From contig LLEY01000006.1 of NCBI GenBank assembly GCA_001414485.1, forward strand, positions 682,001 to 746,000: 64,000 nucleotides of DNA, given 5' to 3'. Under the pieces are notes generated by a model. The model did not search any database and was not told where the DNA came from. It was given only the letters and a program-made list of their open reading frames with translations. The stretch comes from Calycina herbarum (taxonomy: Eukaryota; Ascomycota; Leotiomycetes; Helotiales; Pezizellaceae). Of this stretch, positions 48,431 to 59,622 are shown piece after piece. Both the position numbers and the translations under genes were made by a program. The stretch's first letter is position 1. The number at the start of each line of letters is the position of its first letter.

Positions 48431-49922
48431 TCATCGACGCCGCTCCAAACAATGCTTCATAATCCGAGCAACCATCCCTCTCATCGGCCGCCAGTTTTCA
48501 TTTACTGCTTTCAAAGGATCCTTCCTAGACGAAAGATAGTGCTCCTCCTCCTCATTCCTTCCTTCCCTCAAACAATCTGGCATCCAAAGAACCTCGAGTT
48601 CCCTCGGCGTTTCATAAAATCTAGCCATTTGAAGGCAATTCTCCGCGATTATTTCAATGTGAAGTTGCTTGGTCAACTTTAATGTCTTGAATACTGACGC
48701 CCAGCTCAAATGCTTTCTTTCCTCATAAATCTCAATAAGACAATCACCGACACATCGGAATTTGATTGAAAGAAATTTCAACATCAAGTGTCGGTTGATG
48801 AATTCGCAAGCCCCAGCAAGCTCCGATGTCTTAGTATCTAAGAATCCCTCCTCATATGATAGCGGAAGCACCAGTCCTCGAATAAGTGGAAGGGCTTTAG
48901 GATGAAAACGGGCGAACACAGGCAAGGCATCGAGTTCTTCCACTTCAAGTACAGAGTTTTGCCATACAACTGCGCCAACCTCGCTCGAAAACAAACGGCT
49001 CACATGGGAGAGACATCTAACGAACTCGTCCCCTAGCAATTCTTCGAGAACGCACTCACATGGCCCTTTGTCGTCGGTAGAAGCGAACGGATGTTGAGGA
49101 CATTTCCATGTTTTCGCTCCTATTCTGGCGTTTTTGCGACGGATTTCGAGTTTGTAGCCATAGGGTGGTCTTTGCAGTTTGGCTCTCCTCTTTTCAAATT
49201 CCTCAATAGTACTATCCGAGTCATAATTTAAATTTGGCAAACTGGTCTCGAGAGGGAAGTCATAAGCTGAATTCGGAGTAGCGAGAAACCCCGATGGACA
49301 TTCTCCGACTTTGATTGTCCCATGCACCATTTTCTTGTATATATCGAGGTAATAATTCGGATCGTTCTCGGGCGCGTCGACGGGGTATCGTGATATGACC
49401 GTGCATTCTTCCTCGTTCTCGAATTCGGGATCCCATGCCTCTGAATTTAGGACAAATCGAATGCCTTGGGGAATCGACTTTGGCTCCAGTACATCTGTAT
49501 TGGGCCGCTGAATCGATGAAAGCAGAATGAGATATATATGGTTTCTGATCTCCAGGGGAAGTCGAAAAAATGGGAAAGGTTCTATATCTTGATTCCTGTC
49601 ACGTATTAGCTATATGTACTCTTTCTTCTGCGGAGAGGGGGACGAACTTCTTTTTTAGTCTGGCTGCTCTATAAAATTGATTCCTTGGTCTTTTCCCCTT
49701 GTAACCTCCCCCTGTCCTCCACTTGAACTGCTCAAAATCTTCAGGTTGTGTAAAGTCGAAGGATCCAAAGCCTTGTGTGTGATCGCATTTTGCCAGGGTA
49801 TAGGAAGCTGGGAGTGCTTCGCTTTCGAGTTCTCCGATGGCTGGTGAAACAGACGGAGAGATTGCTGAGTGTTGAGATTGCCCCTCACCAATGCGCGGAT
49901 AAGTATCCTCGTTTAATTCCAT
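48431..49922 (-). CDS. F-box-like hypothetical protein
   Basis: The proposed model has two exons, 49648-49922 and 48431-49595, giving 479 residues. The 52-nt intron has a GTTCGT donor and a GCTAATAC branch site. The N-terminal ~90 residues are polar, ending in a basic patch (KGKRPRNQFYRAARLKKK). Exon 2 opens with PFFRLPLEIRNHIYLILLSS, the signature of the F-box-like motif that starts many Pezizomycotina orphan proteins, followed by a Cys/His-containing segment (KTWKCPQHP) and helical sequence to the C-terminus. If the F-box is functional it would bind Skp1 in an SCF ubiquitin ligase, but targets are unknown. The start at 49922 is the first ATG; exon 1 is less certain than exon 2. Confidence 0.65.
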
Positions 49923-50163
49923 TGTCCGACCTGGTTGTAACCCTGCTGATAGTAAGAAATACCCGATTATGAATGTGAAGGGAAACCGAGTCGAGAAATA
50001 ATTACGGAGCGTTGTGAAATGAAGGTGTGAAGGTGAAACGAAAGGAAGTAGTCCGTCCTGCTTGTCGCATCACTGTTGTTGGGAAGGAGCGACCATGGTA
50101 TACCTGACGAACCCACACCATGACCTTTCATTCCCATCACGCCAGTAAAATCCACACGCCACA

Positions 50164-50859
50164 TTATTGGAGTCTGGTGCGTTTAGCAGGCTGATCCAAC
50201 GACGAATTATCGTTTGGGTCAAGTTCATGATCGACCACAGAAGCACTGAGCTTCTTGAGCTTCTTCTTACTCATTTGCTTCATGTCTCCAAATATTTTCT
50301 CCAGCGTTTCCCTCTCCATCTTGTTTTCTTCTACCATCTTTTCCGCGATTTCTTTAGCTTTCACAAATCGCTCCCATAAGTCCTGCGCACTACTGACTGC
50401 GTTTTGGTGTTGTTTGATTTCCTTGTCGAGGGCCTGTTGTTTTTGGATCAAGGCACTGTTGGTTGCCCCATGAGCTCTCTTCTCTTCCGCCAAAGACTTT
50501 TCCAGGTATGCAATCCTAAAGTTTTTGTGTCCGTGAGGATAGGGTTTAGGAACAAGTGGGGGAGCGTTGAAGGTGACCATAGGAGGATTTCCGAGAGAGT
50601 ATTGTGCGATGAAAAGTGGTTGTGAAGCGAAGGAGAGGCTTTGTTGACTTGGAGCTGCGATGTTATTTTGGGTGGAAGGGTTAGGAGCCGTTGATATAAC
50701 AGAGGTGAATGGAGGTAGTGATGCCTGTGGCAATTGAGATGGAATGATCAGACTTCGAGCAAGATCATCTGGTATTGTGAAAGCAGGGTTTGAAGATGCG
50801 ACATTTTCCACAGCCCCCTGGCGAGCAGCGGTTTCCTGGTGAATGAAGGAACGGTCCAT
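50164..50859 (-). CDS. Coiled-coil hypothetical protein
   Basis: This single-exon frame encodes 231 residues from ATG 50859; an upstream in-frame ATG at 50970 would add 37 Ser-rich residues. The first ~130 residues are low-complexity Ser/Pro/Gln/Ala sequence. A long heptad-like helix runs from YLEKSLAEEKRAHGAT through KIFGDMKQMSKKKLKKL, which is a strong coiled-coil pattern with a basic patch. The C-terminus has an acidic stretch and a final KRTR that could be a nuclear signal. No family is recognised. A disordered activation-type region followed by a coiled coil suggests a nuclear scaffold or regulator, as inference only. Confidence 0.55.
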   Translation of the reverse strand: MDRSFIHQETAARQGAVENVASSNPAFTIPDDLARSLIIPSQLPQASLPPFTSVISTAPNPSTQNNIAAPSQQSLSFASQPLFIAQYSLGNPPMVTFNAPPLVPKPYPHGHKNFRIAYLEKSLAEEKRAHGATNSALIQKQQALDKEIKQHQNAVSSAQDLWERFVKAKEIAEKMVEENKMERETLEKIFGDMKQMSKKKLKKLSASVVDHELDPNDNSSLDQPAKRTRLQ

Positions 50860-50970
50860 GTTTGTATGTAAATTTGGCTTTTGGTGTTGAGATTGAAGAG
50901 GACCTGATTGAGAAAGAGAGGAAGATGATGAAAGAAGAAAAAGAAGACAGGAAGGAAAAGTCGAACGCAC

Positions 50971-51399
50971 AGATATTCATACCACCTACTGGCCTTTATT
51001 TAAGCGAGGGTGGCTGGGCAGAAATTTCTTCTACTTCACCTTCGACTTTAGCATTCACTAACGTATGCCAGGCTTCATGTATCTTTTTAGAGGGTTTCTT
51101 TCATTCCGACTGTAGTGCCTTTCGATTCTGGTTAAATTGTGGCTGAAGTTGGTAGTTTGACTACGAGACGTCTCCAGCATCTCCCAAGTTTCCAGCTTCC
51201 TATCCCTTCCAGAGCGACCATGGATGTTTCGGGACACCTTAGGATAATAAAGAGGTTATTTGGCATCGATGTTGGGTCAGTGTTGGATATGCCGTTGGAT
51301 GACGGAGTTGTTCCGCCATGGCGAGATTGCATGATCAGAATTATCTTCCAACGAACAAGACGACTGAGGATAAACACCATTTAAACTTACTACCTCATC
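50971..51399. other. Divergent spacer
   Basis: This 429-bp region separates the coiled-coil gene from the hydrolase remnant and should carry both promoters. No clear element is seen. Confidence 0.4.
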
Positions 51400-52521
51400 A
51401 TGGACTCTCTATATCCATCAAGACTTACACGCCAGCCTTTCAACTTTTTTTACACGGCATGGCTCCTCCTCACTTTGGCAATCCGCCTTGTGCTCATCCT
51501 CGTTTACTACATACCAACACACCTTCGGCAAAACCCAAGATGGACCTACCATCAAGCAGTTGGGTTGGAGATTTTTCTGATATGGTGGAAGTATACCTCT
51601 GCTGTCCGCTATCGCACTGCAAAATCTTCGCTCCCAGGCAGTCTGAAAAAACGATTTGTTGTCATACCACCATCCTCTTCAATTCCAACGATCTATCACG
51701 GCATAGCGGATGACCCCGTTGTTCGACCCGTCACGATCGGGGCTTCTTGGTATCCTAAGTCATATCTCCCAAGTACTCAAAGTCAAGGAACACAACACAT
51801 CACATTGCATTTCCATGGCGGTGCTTACGTTCTTGGTGGTTGTCGACCTATGGAGAGTGGGTGGGGTCCCGAAGTTCTTGCACGCCATTATGAAAGGACC
51901 AGTCTTACAGGTACAATACCGACTTTCGATAGAGAAAGACTCATATTTCCCGGCTGCGCTTCAGGGTGGGCTGACAGCCTGCGCTTATCTTCTGAACGAA
52001 CTACGAGTTTCTCCAGACAATGTGGTTCTCTCTAGCGAATCAGCAGGTGCCAATCTTGTCCTAGCGATGATACGATTTCTTATCGAGGAAGGAAAGGGGA
52101 CTTTACCTCTTCTACGAGCTGGGTTGCTCTGGAGTCCATGGGTAAACTTGGTTCCTAATCAACTTGTCTTGGATGCTCATACAAGAGCAAAAGCCGATTA
52201 CATGAAAGGGTCAATTCTGGAGTGGGGCGCTACCCTATTTACGCCGCCTGGAGGGGATCGGAGGAATCCTTATATTTCTCCTCTCTTGCATCCATTCAAG
52301 AGTCCAGTGCCTTCTTTCCGCAAGAAGTTTTATATGATGATCATGTGGAACTTGCGAAAACTATGAGGGATATTGGCACCAAGGTTGAATTAGTGGAGAT
52401 CAAGGATGCGCCGCATGATACTTTTGGCGCGCGGATAATTTTGGGGTTTGCGAAGGAGGCAGACGATGCAGCTGCGCAAGCGACAAAGTTTGTTGAGAAT
52501 GTGGTATATAATGAAATTTGA
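51400..52521 (+). pseudogene. Decayed alpha/beta-hydrolase (hormone-sensitive-lipase type)
   Basis: Three consecutive frames together give one alpha/beta-hydrolase-3 protein of about 370 residues. Frame A (51400 to about 51900) has an N-terminal membrane segment and the oxyanion motif HFHGGAYVLGG. Frame B (about 51890-52325) continues with PVLQVQYRL, FPAALQGGLTACAYLLNEL and the nucleophile region VLSSESAGANL, then NPYISPLLHPF. Frame C (about 52325-52521) ends with EVLYDDHVELAKTMRDIG and the catalytic-histidine motif APHDTF. No intron with acceptable splice sites joins A to B or B to C, so two frameshifts are inferred; the B-C joint also lacks about eight residues expected in the family. The nucleophile motif reads SESAG, not GDSAG. 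Assembly error is possible but would need two events. Confidence 0.7.
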
Positions 52522-53323
52522 ACACATGAAACTCCTTCCTTATTTGATGTATACAATTAGAAGTGCCGGGATACGCTGGGGTCCAGGCGCGTGAAAAAAA
52601 GGTTTAAAGGAAGTCAGGTGGTAGTGACATGGGGAATAGTGACAACATCCACGTTGAATTATTGAAGTGATGTAACTTTCTTTTGGGTATGCCTGTCAAA
52701 GTATTAGTAGCCTTCTAGTTTCGAGTCCGTCTCATGGCCGTCTATTGCCGAGCCCCCGGAAGCGCTCTTGGAGGTTAGCGAGAACCATTACCAGAGCTCA
52801 CGACAGTGGAAACTCAACTGCAATTTTTATTTTTAATGCCTGTGCTCTATTCACATTTAACCATGGAGTGAAAATTACCGCTCTTGCTCATTTTTTCGGC
52901 TCGCATGCAACACCATGAGAAATGGGTATGGAGACTTGTAATGTGACGGAGGCATTCATTTTCTGTTTATTATTTCTTAGACTTTAGTACTCATAATTAT
53001 GACGGGCTTAAGCTGACGATTAATTTGTGTGACGTGGCAAACTACTACTACAACTAACTATTATAAACCGGTAAGCCACCAGACTAAGCTCCCAACCTCC
53101 GATAAAGATATCCTCTCTGTATTTAACAAAAACTAAAAACCCCAGTTTTTTCCTGAACACAATACCTTTAAATCCGGTCATCGAATCTAAAGTCCATCGC
53201 ATCTTTCTTTCTCGGCGCTGTCGCTTCGCTCAAAGTACGTCTCCATCACTTTTCAATCTCATAGAAGCTTTTCGATAATACCTCTCAGTACACTCGTCCG
53301 CACCACCAAAACAACCAGCAATC
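52522..53323. other. Intergenic spacer
   Basis: No gene is seen in 802 bp. Pyrimidine-rich sequence just upstream of 53324 (about 53200-53320) fits a core promoter of the next gene. Confidence 0.5.
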
Positions 53324-53770
53324 ATGGCCCTTCCTATCAATCCCACCAATCTCCCGCCAACCACCTTCCAGAACTTCTTCAAACTAATTCACAATTGCAT
53401 CGACTCCGCCTACTCAACAGCAACAAGCTGGTCCCAAATTCCCAGCCATCCTTTCGGAAACCTGCTCCTCGATCGAGCACTCATGATTTTCTCAAATTTT
53501 CTCTTGGCCGTCTTCGTCGTCGTCGCAGTCGGGATGATCATCGTGATTCCATGCGCATTGCTCGTTTTGGGAGTTACATTGGCGTTTAGACATTTGATTG
53601 AGGAGAGATTGGGAGATAGTTGGGATACAAAGGAGTTTTCGGGCACTAGAAATGGGGGTGGAAGAATAGTTGTGTGCGGGAATGAGAGTTTAAGATATTT
53701 CTGCTGGCTAAACGGATTTATAGGAGGCTTCATTTGTTGTTGGGTTTTGTGGTTAAATAATTATGTTTAA
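53324..53770 (+). CDS. Small membrane protein of unknown function
   Basis: This single-exon frame encodes 148 residues from an ATG in excellent context (GCAATCATGG), preceded by a CA/CT-rich leader. Two adjacent hydrophobic stretches lie at about 56-90 (ALMIFSNFLLAVFVVVAVGM followed by IIVIPCALLVLGVTLAF), and a third at about 122-145 (FCWLNGFIGGFICCWVLWL). No signal peptide is evident. A polar loop with Gly and Arg separates the last helix. No family is recognised. Confidence 0.6.
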   Translation: MALPINPTNLPPTTFQNFFKLIHNCIDSAYSTATSWSQIPSHPFGNLLLDRALMIFSNFLLAVFVVVAVGMIIVIPCALLVLGVTLAFRHLIEERLGDSWDTKEFSGTRNGGGRIVVCGNESLRYFCWLNGFIGGFICCWVLWLNNYV

Positions 53771-54652
53771 AGACCAAAGATACCACCCACTTACGAATTT
53801 TATCAATTATTTTTATCATCAAACCGGGATATATATTTTTATCATTGTGGTTATTTACTTCTACTTCTTCCTCAGAAATTTTTAGGCCGTTCCCTAGCTT
53901 CTAGAAACTACCCCTACAGAGGTGCTATTCATTTTTGTGCTATTTGGTTTTCCTGATAATATTCTATTATTTTAAGAACAATTTATTTCTAGTGGACATA
54001 TTGTCATGGCTTTTTATGTCGGTGTACGTCGTCGCTGGAGCATTCTAGGGGGTCTCAGAGGCGTCTTAACGATGGTTTAATTCTTGAAACTTAGGTATCT
54101 TTGCTTTCCAAATCAAGCAGCTAGCTAGACTAAGATACTTTCATGTTTTTTTACGTTATCCTTAAACAAAAATTACATTAGGTTATGATATCCAAAATGT
54201 TGGAGAGGAAAGGCTCATTATTTCCAGTACTGGTTATTTCACAAGGCGTGGGCTAAAAGTTCATAGTGTATAGGCCATGAAGTGAATGTGAATTTTCTGA
54301 AATTCTGATGGGTGCATCATCTATGTCGCAAGAATTATACACTCTCCTAATTTTCCTTTCATAATGGTTCTCACCTTCTGACGTAGGGTTCCATTGTTTT
54401 TTTTAAAAAAAGAGTATGACTCATTAGAAAGTGATACATTGAATGATTAGGTGGAAGACAACGCCAAGCGAAGGTGTACACCACAACTTCACAGTGAATT
54501 ATGAATTATGAAATGTAGTTGAAACGAGAAACACACACACGCCAAGCTACTTTGCACTTATAAATAGAGCTCTTTTGCCAGTATACCAAACATACTCTTC
54601 ACACCTTCCCAAGATCTGAAACTACCTAGAGAAGAAGCCATTTTCACACAAC
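53771..54652. other. Intergenic spacer with a TATA-containing promoter
   Basis: No gene is seen in 882 bp. The region is AT-rich, and a clear TATA box lies at 54559. Confidence 0.5.
54559..54566 (+). promoter_or_regulatory. TATA box of the 54653 gene
   Basis: TATAAATA lies 87 bp before the ATG at 54653, followed by a CA/CT-rich leader, a typical fungal core-promoter layout. Confidence 0.65.
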
Positions 54653-55803
54653 ATGGATTCTGAAATGGGCAAGTATGCGAGTACCTCTAACATTGCACAC
54701 GTGCTAACTATCTCAATAGTATCCTCACATACCGATATCCACGCAAGCCTCCAAAAACTATGCCTCGAAGAAGATAGGATGGATCACGCCACTTCGCCTA
54801 CATCCCCCTCCGTCCCCTTCCACACCACCCTTCTCGGTATACACTACGATGTTCGCTCTCTGATCCTTGAAAGTCTTCTCGCCAACCCTACAAGGGTCAG
54901 ACCCGAAGCTACGAAATGGTCAGAGTCAAGCACGTATGAAGATCTTTTGAACGTTTCATCGGTCTGCAAACAATTACACGAAGAGGCTAGGCCCATATTT
55001 TTCAAGGTTAATACCTTCTATCTCTCTCGTGTTGGTCGTGCCAGACATAGGGGACAAGCCTACGAGACCATCCGTAAGTCAGGCACCTTAATATCAATGT
55101 TAGCTTTCGTTAACTTCTTAAAGCACCTGCTCTTTTAGGAATGATCGCTGCTAGCGAAAAAATACTTGGCTTGTCTTCTTCGTGTGAAGCACCTCGGCAA
55201 CCTTTGCCCGTCAAGGCACTGGCCAACAATGCAGCGTGGGAGTTCTTCACTCAGAGGGACTGGCAAGAACGTGATCTTTCTCGAAGTTCTTATGATCAAT
55301 TATCACTCTCCATAAGAGTAGGTTCTCTGACAATCAAGATGCTCGAACTTCGTCTAGCAGGCTATATGTTCCCACCTAAAATGTTGGAGACTGTTTTCAT
55401 GATACCGAGTCACTTAAAATTGTGTAAGCGACACTTGGAGGTTCATCGGAAACGCCACAAGCAGGAAGTGGACGGAGAGTCCTCTGTTCATCGCATTTCG
55501 AATCTTGATTTATGCAGTCCCGAGGAACCATTCGCGGAGGAAACAGGATGCTGTAGTCAGTTCCGTGACTTCAGCGACATCAGCTCGCGTCACGGTGGAT
55601 GGTCTATTGGATGGGAGATATTCCAAGTTCAAGAAACTCAGAACATTGAACAGAGAGGAACTGTGGCACCTAAATGCGATTGGTTCAACCTTCACTATTG
55701 CCTGGAATTTCACGAGAGGTTTGACAAGAGCGACAAGCATGAAAAACGAAAGGCATGGCTTTTGAGATTGGGAGGGGGGAACGGTCCACACGAAGTTCTT
55801 TGA
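54653..55803 (+). CDS. F-box-like hypothetical protein
   Basis: Exon 1 (54653-55073) and exon 2 (from 55139) flank a 65-nt intron with a GTAAGT donor. The N-terminal half contains LLGIHYDVRSLILESLLAN and the conserved block LLNVSSVCKQLHEEARPIFF then VNTFYLSR, typical of orphan F-box-like proteins in Leotiomycetes. The 3' end is uncertain. The straight frame ends at 55803 (361 residues), but after about 55420 a different frame has more protein-like sequence (TVDGLLDGRYSKFKKLRTLN, then ELWHLNAIGSTFTIAWNF), ending at 55765. A 43-nt intron (55422-55464, weak GTGTAA donor) would join them. The model therefore may be a two-exon or three-exon gene, or a frameshifted one. Function is unknown. Confidence 0.6.
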
Positions 55804-56733
55804 GGGCGCTGGCATGCTCAGCTCGCAAACTATGGATTTGACTAATTGTGTTCCTGCTTCATAGAAATAGGTAGCTAATCTAACAATTCTAACTTTTTTC
55901 TCACAAATATTTCCAGAATGTTTAAATAATATGATTACTCTCGATTGTTTAGAATACTTAAAATATCTAGGCGGTTGACTCCCACGGTGATACTATCTCT
56001 TTTAAAAGTGTTACTTGAAAAGGTTTAAAATAATTAGGTTGATTAAACAGATTTCAGAGGTTTATTATAGCTTATTTTAAGACTTTTTTTAGCAAATATA
56101 ACTTTTAGGGTTACTGCTTATATCAGTAGTAAGAACCCTGCTACTATATCAAACTCGGGTTTATTCTTAGTATATCTATAATAGCTTTTAGTAGTTATTA
56201 ACTTACATATTATTTAATAATAAGAGAATAGTTAATTCTAGCTGTAATTCTACCTCTCTAGAATATTTCTATACCTTTAATAGATAGAATTATATTATAG
56301 AAAGAGAAGTTATAGTAGGTTTCTATCTAAGACACGAACTTATAAAATAAGTAGTATAATTACTCTAATTTATAAGAAGTATAAAAGCTTATAAATTAAC
56401 TAAAAAACTTTTATAACTTAAGACTTTATATATCTATTTATATTTTTATTATATTCAGAAAATTATTTATTATTAGTTAATTATATAGACTTTTTATAAG
56501 TTATAATACTAATCTTTTTATCTACTAAAAGGTTTTAATTATCTTAAAAAAGAATTAAAATAAGAAAGAAAAATATAGATAATATAATTATAGATATTTA
56601 TTACTAAGCTTCTTTATTATAATACTATAGTATAGCTTAGATTAATTATAGGTTTTATAGTCTTAACTTCTAATTCAAGATATATATTTAAGTATATAAA
56701 AAACTTTCTTTATATTAACTTTTTTTTCTATTA

Positions 56734-56738
56734 GTAGA
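56734..56738. repeat. Left 5-bp target-site duplication of the solo LTR
   Basis: GTAGA directly precedes the TG of the LTR and is repeated exactly after its CA end at 56929-56933. Confidence 0.7.
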
Positions 56739-56928
56739 TGTAACAGACGTGCTTCAGATAAGACTTAGAACAAACAACACTCTATTCTTAGGACAAAAGA
56801 CGAGGAGAGCAGAAGAGCTCGAGAGAACCGGGAACTAAATACAAGTCATCCACACTAGTGCGTACGCTAGTACTAGCGTGCATCTAAGCGAACATGTGAC
56901 ATCCACCTTCGTAACTATGACCGTCACA
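56739..56928. mobile_element. Solo LTR, 190 bp, not RIP-mutated
   Basis: The segment starts TGTAACAGACGTG and ends ATGACCGTCACA, giving 5'-TG...CA-3' termini, and is flanked by the 5-bp direct repeat GTAGA. Its base composition is normal (CA, TG and CG retained, such as GAGAGAACCGGGAAC), unlike the AT-rich surroundings. No internal retrotransposon sequence is attached. It therefore fits a solo LTR left by recombination between the two LTRs of an element that inserted into an already RIP-mutated relic. An internal inverted repeat (TACGCTAG, CTAGCGTG) lies near its centre. The superfamily cannot be assigned. Confidence 0.75.
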
Positions 56929-56933
56929 GTAGA
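56929..56933. repeat. Right 5-bp target-site duplication of the solo LTR
   Basis: GTAGA follows the terminal CA and matches 56734-56738. Confidence 0.7.
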
Positions 56934-57495
56934 ACTATATTTATCATATATTTTAAAAAGTATAAAAAGATACTTATTAGTATATAATAAAATTAAATAT
57001 AAGCTATAGTAAAGATTTAAAGTATTAGTAGAATTGTTTATAAAAAGTAAATACTAGAGACTTTCTAGTATATAAAGATATATAAAAGTAGTTATATATA
57101 GCTTATCTTAAGTATATTAATAAAATTTTCTTTTTTAAAATAAAATAAAAGATAGAATTAGATCTATCTAGATATAAAATATCTTCTTACTAGCTTATAA
57201 ATTAGAGAGATAATAGATATTTTTATTTTATAATAAACTTAATTTAACTCTATTTTCTTTAATAGAAGAGTTATTAGAAAGATAAATTTATATTAAGATA
57301 GCTTTAATTATGCTCTATATATTATATATAGATTACTTTATTATAGTACTTAAAGTAAGCTAGATACGGCTACTTTTATAAAAGAGTTTTCTTCTCTCTA
57401 CTAACTTTTTTTTTCTGCCGGCAGAATCTATGTTTACTAAAAAAAAGTCTAATAATAAGCTATATTTATACTACTTTGGCTTTATCTGGACAGAG

Positions 57496-57518
57496 TTGGT
57501 CACTTCTATAATTGGTGA
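57496..57518. repeat. 23-bp motif shared with 27138-27160
   Basis: This copy reads TTGGTCACTTCTATAATTGG then TGA and lies at the right margin of the RIP relic. Confidence 0.5.
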
Positions 57519-57781
57519 CTGAAGCATGCCAGGGGAGTTGATCTCTTCAAGGATCTGGGTATGGAAACTTAAGTTTATTGATTCGGCCGAGTCGAGACGA
57601 GAGCCCTTTTGTCACGTCATACAGATGTCAGTCTAGCCTCTGGTTCCTCGGTATCTGCTATCATTGTCATGTCAATTGACGATGTATATAATTTACAAAC
57701 CGCACCAGTATGGCAGCACCCCCTCACGGTATCGAGTTCATATAAAACATTCCAATACTCTTTTTCCCTGCCAACCAAGCT

Positions 57782-59622
57782 CTACCACATAAATCTCTGC
57801 ACCTTCCCAGGTTCTTGGGCCCATTCAAATCCCCGATACAAAAACATATATCCCGTCCCCGCATTAATAGATAAAAACCAAAATGTTTCAAGCCATAAAT
57901 ATCTAGATGTGATCCCTGACCTCATAACTTTATCCTTCGTAATGGATATCTGGGAGGAAGGAACATTCAACCGATAAAACACCCAGGGCAAGATGAAATA
58001 CCTTGGTTCCACCAGGGGTGCGGTAACAAGTGATAAAATCGTCGGAAGGAGAATGAGGAGGAGTGTTGAGATTATATTCCCTTGTTTGTTCGATGTCGAG
58101 GATGAGTTGGTGGATGTAAGTGGTTTCTTGAATCCTGGTTTTCCTTTCGGTACCGGGCTTGACTGTGGAGTTGTAGGACCAACGAAACTCCCCCAAACAG
58201 CCCACCCACAAGCAACATATACAGGCCCCAAAACATACCTAACATATTTATGACGCAGGATACTATATCGGAAGACATAGAAGACGTAATGGCGATTATC
58301 GGCTAGCGTGAAGGGGTGGATTATCGTATTGTAGTGGATGGGAAGTTGGACTGCGATTGCGAGAAGGAGGATGTAGAGTGGGAGATAAGAGGAGAGTTGA
58401 CGGGGATGAAAAATTTTGGCTAGGAGGGAAGGGAGGATGAGTGGGAAGGAGAAAAAGGCTAGGAATGGAGCGAGGTAGAGGAGTTGAGCGGTGTGGAGGG
58501 TTGCTACGTGGTTTGATTTATCGCCTGGGTGTTTTGTTAGCTGGGACATTGTGGTTTGGAGGAGATGCAGAATCTACCTAGGACAACACCTCCATTCCAG
58601 AGAACGAATAGTGCAAAGGATATAATCAGGGCGACGTAAGGCCACAGTCTAGTGAGAATCAATATGGGATGGCAAAGAATGGCGACTCCAAGTGAAATAG
58701 GCATGAGAATAAAATCTGCCAAAGAGTCAGTAAACCATGGAATCACAAGGCTCTTTGACACTTACCTGAAAGCCCAGCTTCTGCTAATGCGATATCATGA
58801 ATATCTCCTCTAGCCCATTTCTTCCAGATTGATTCTGCTGCACTTATGGGCGCAGGTGAAATATTTGCTTTTAGTGTTCTCACGGCCTCAGAGCCTCCAA
58901 GAAATACAGCAACCCAGAAGATGTTGGTTTGTCGCATAGTCAATGCCACCATCCCAATCATGTAATTCACCCACAACCCCTTTGCGGAATTCTCCATTGC
59001 ACCTGGACGATTGAGAAAACATCGATATGCTAATAAAACACATTGAACTGAAAGAGCATCTGTGTAGTAAAGTCCAGAAAAGAAGAACAGGGGTGGGAAC
59101 AATGCAATGTTAAACGCCGTGTGGATGCTTTCCTTCGTAACATTGGAGGTTTTTGATCCAGAAGTAAGGTTCCTTCGAATATGACATGCGTAGATCATGG
59201 TACTGAGCAACGACAGGACATTGCAAAATCGGAGATTCCCAACATTACAGGCTCCTTGGAAGATTTTCAAGAAGAGAACTGAGACGGCATAGAGGCCTGG
59301 GGGTGTAGTGAGTTTGGGGTCCCATATCTCGTACTGAGCTTGGCAGTACGCTTGTGCTTGAGGTATATGAAAGACTTCGTCCTGAAATATTATTAGCAAT
59401 TGAAATATGGTATCGAGAAGGGGGCCTTACAAGGTATGGTTCTGGGACAATCTTGGTCACCTGACTTTGCCAAAATTGGGAAATGACGAATAAGGCGAGA
59501 AGAGCAGCTGAAAAGAGGAATTTATGGGGTCCACGAAGGAAATTGAAAGGTAAAACGGCGATTGTTATACCCCCAACTATTAAAATAGACTGATTCGTCC
59601 ATTCGGATGTTTGGTCAGGCAT
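57782..59622 (-). CDS. ALG10: Dolichyl-P-Glc alpha-1,2-glucosyltransferase ALG10 (DIE2)
   Basis: The proposed model has four exons, 59431-59622, 58766-59381, 58578-58715 and 57782-58524, giving 562 residues; introns of 49, 50 and 53 nt keep frame. ALG10 adds the last, terminal glucose to the lipid-linked Glc2Man9GlcNAc2 precursor in the ER lumen, making the signal that oligosaccharyltransferase prefers. Family hallmarks are VPEPYLDEVFHIPQAQAYC at the first luminal loop (spanning intron 1), WDPKLTTPPGLY, FFSGLYYTDALS, MRQTNIFWV, and the conserved HPFTLADNRHYVFYVFRYS followed by KYVRYVLGP. The C-terminal EPRYFILPWVFYRL also matches. About a dozen membrane helices are expected. A linker rich in Ser/Thr/Lys (about 430-460) is species-specific. 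The gene is divergent from the Zn2Cys6 gene. Confidence 0.95.

Larger units (their letters stand above)
55930..57480. mobile_element. RIP-decayed repeat relic of unknown type
   Basis: Outside the solo LTR this 1.5-kb segment is strongly AT-rich, with long TA-rich strings and few CA or TG dinucleotides, the same signature as the LINE array. Sharp edges exist near 55930 and 57480, where normal composition resumes. No coding motif was recognised, so the original element cannot be named. The right margin contains the 23-bp motif shared with 27138. Confidence 0.65.

Noticed and set aside
55930..57480. Naming the RIP relic as a pogo/Tc1 element because of the 23-bp motif
   Set aside because: No inverted partner at the left margin and no transposase motif could be found.
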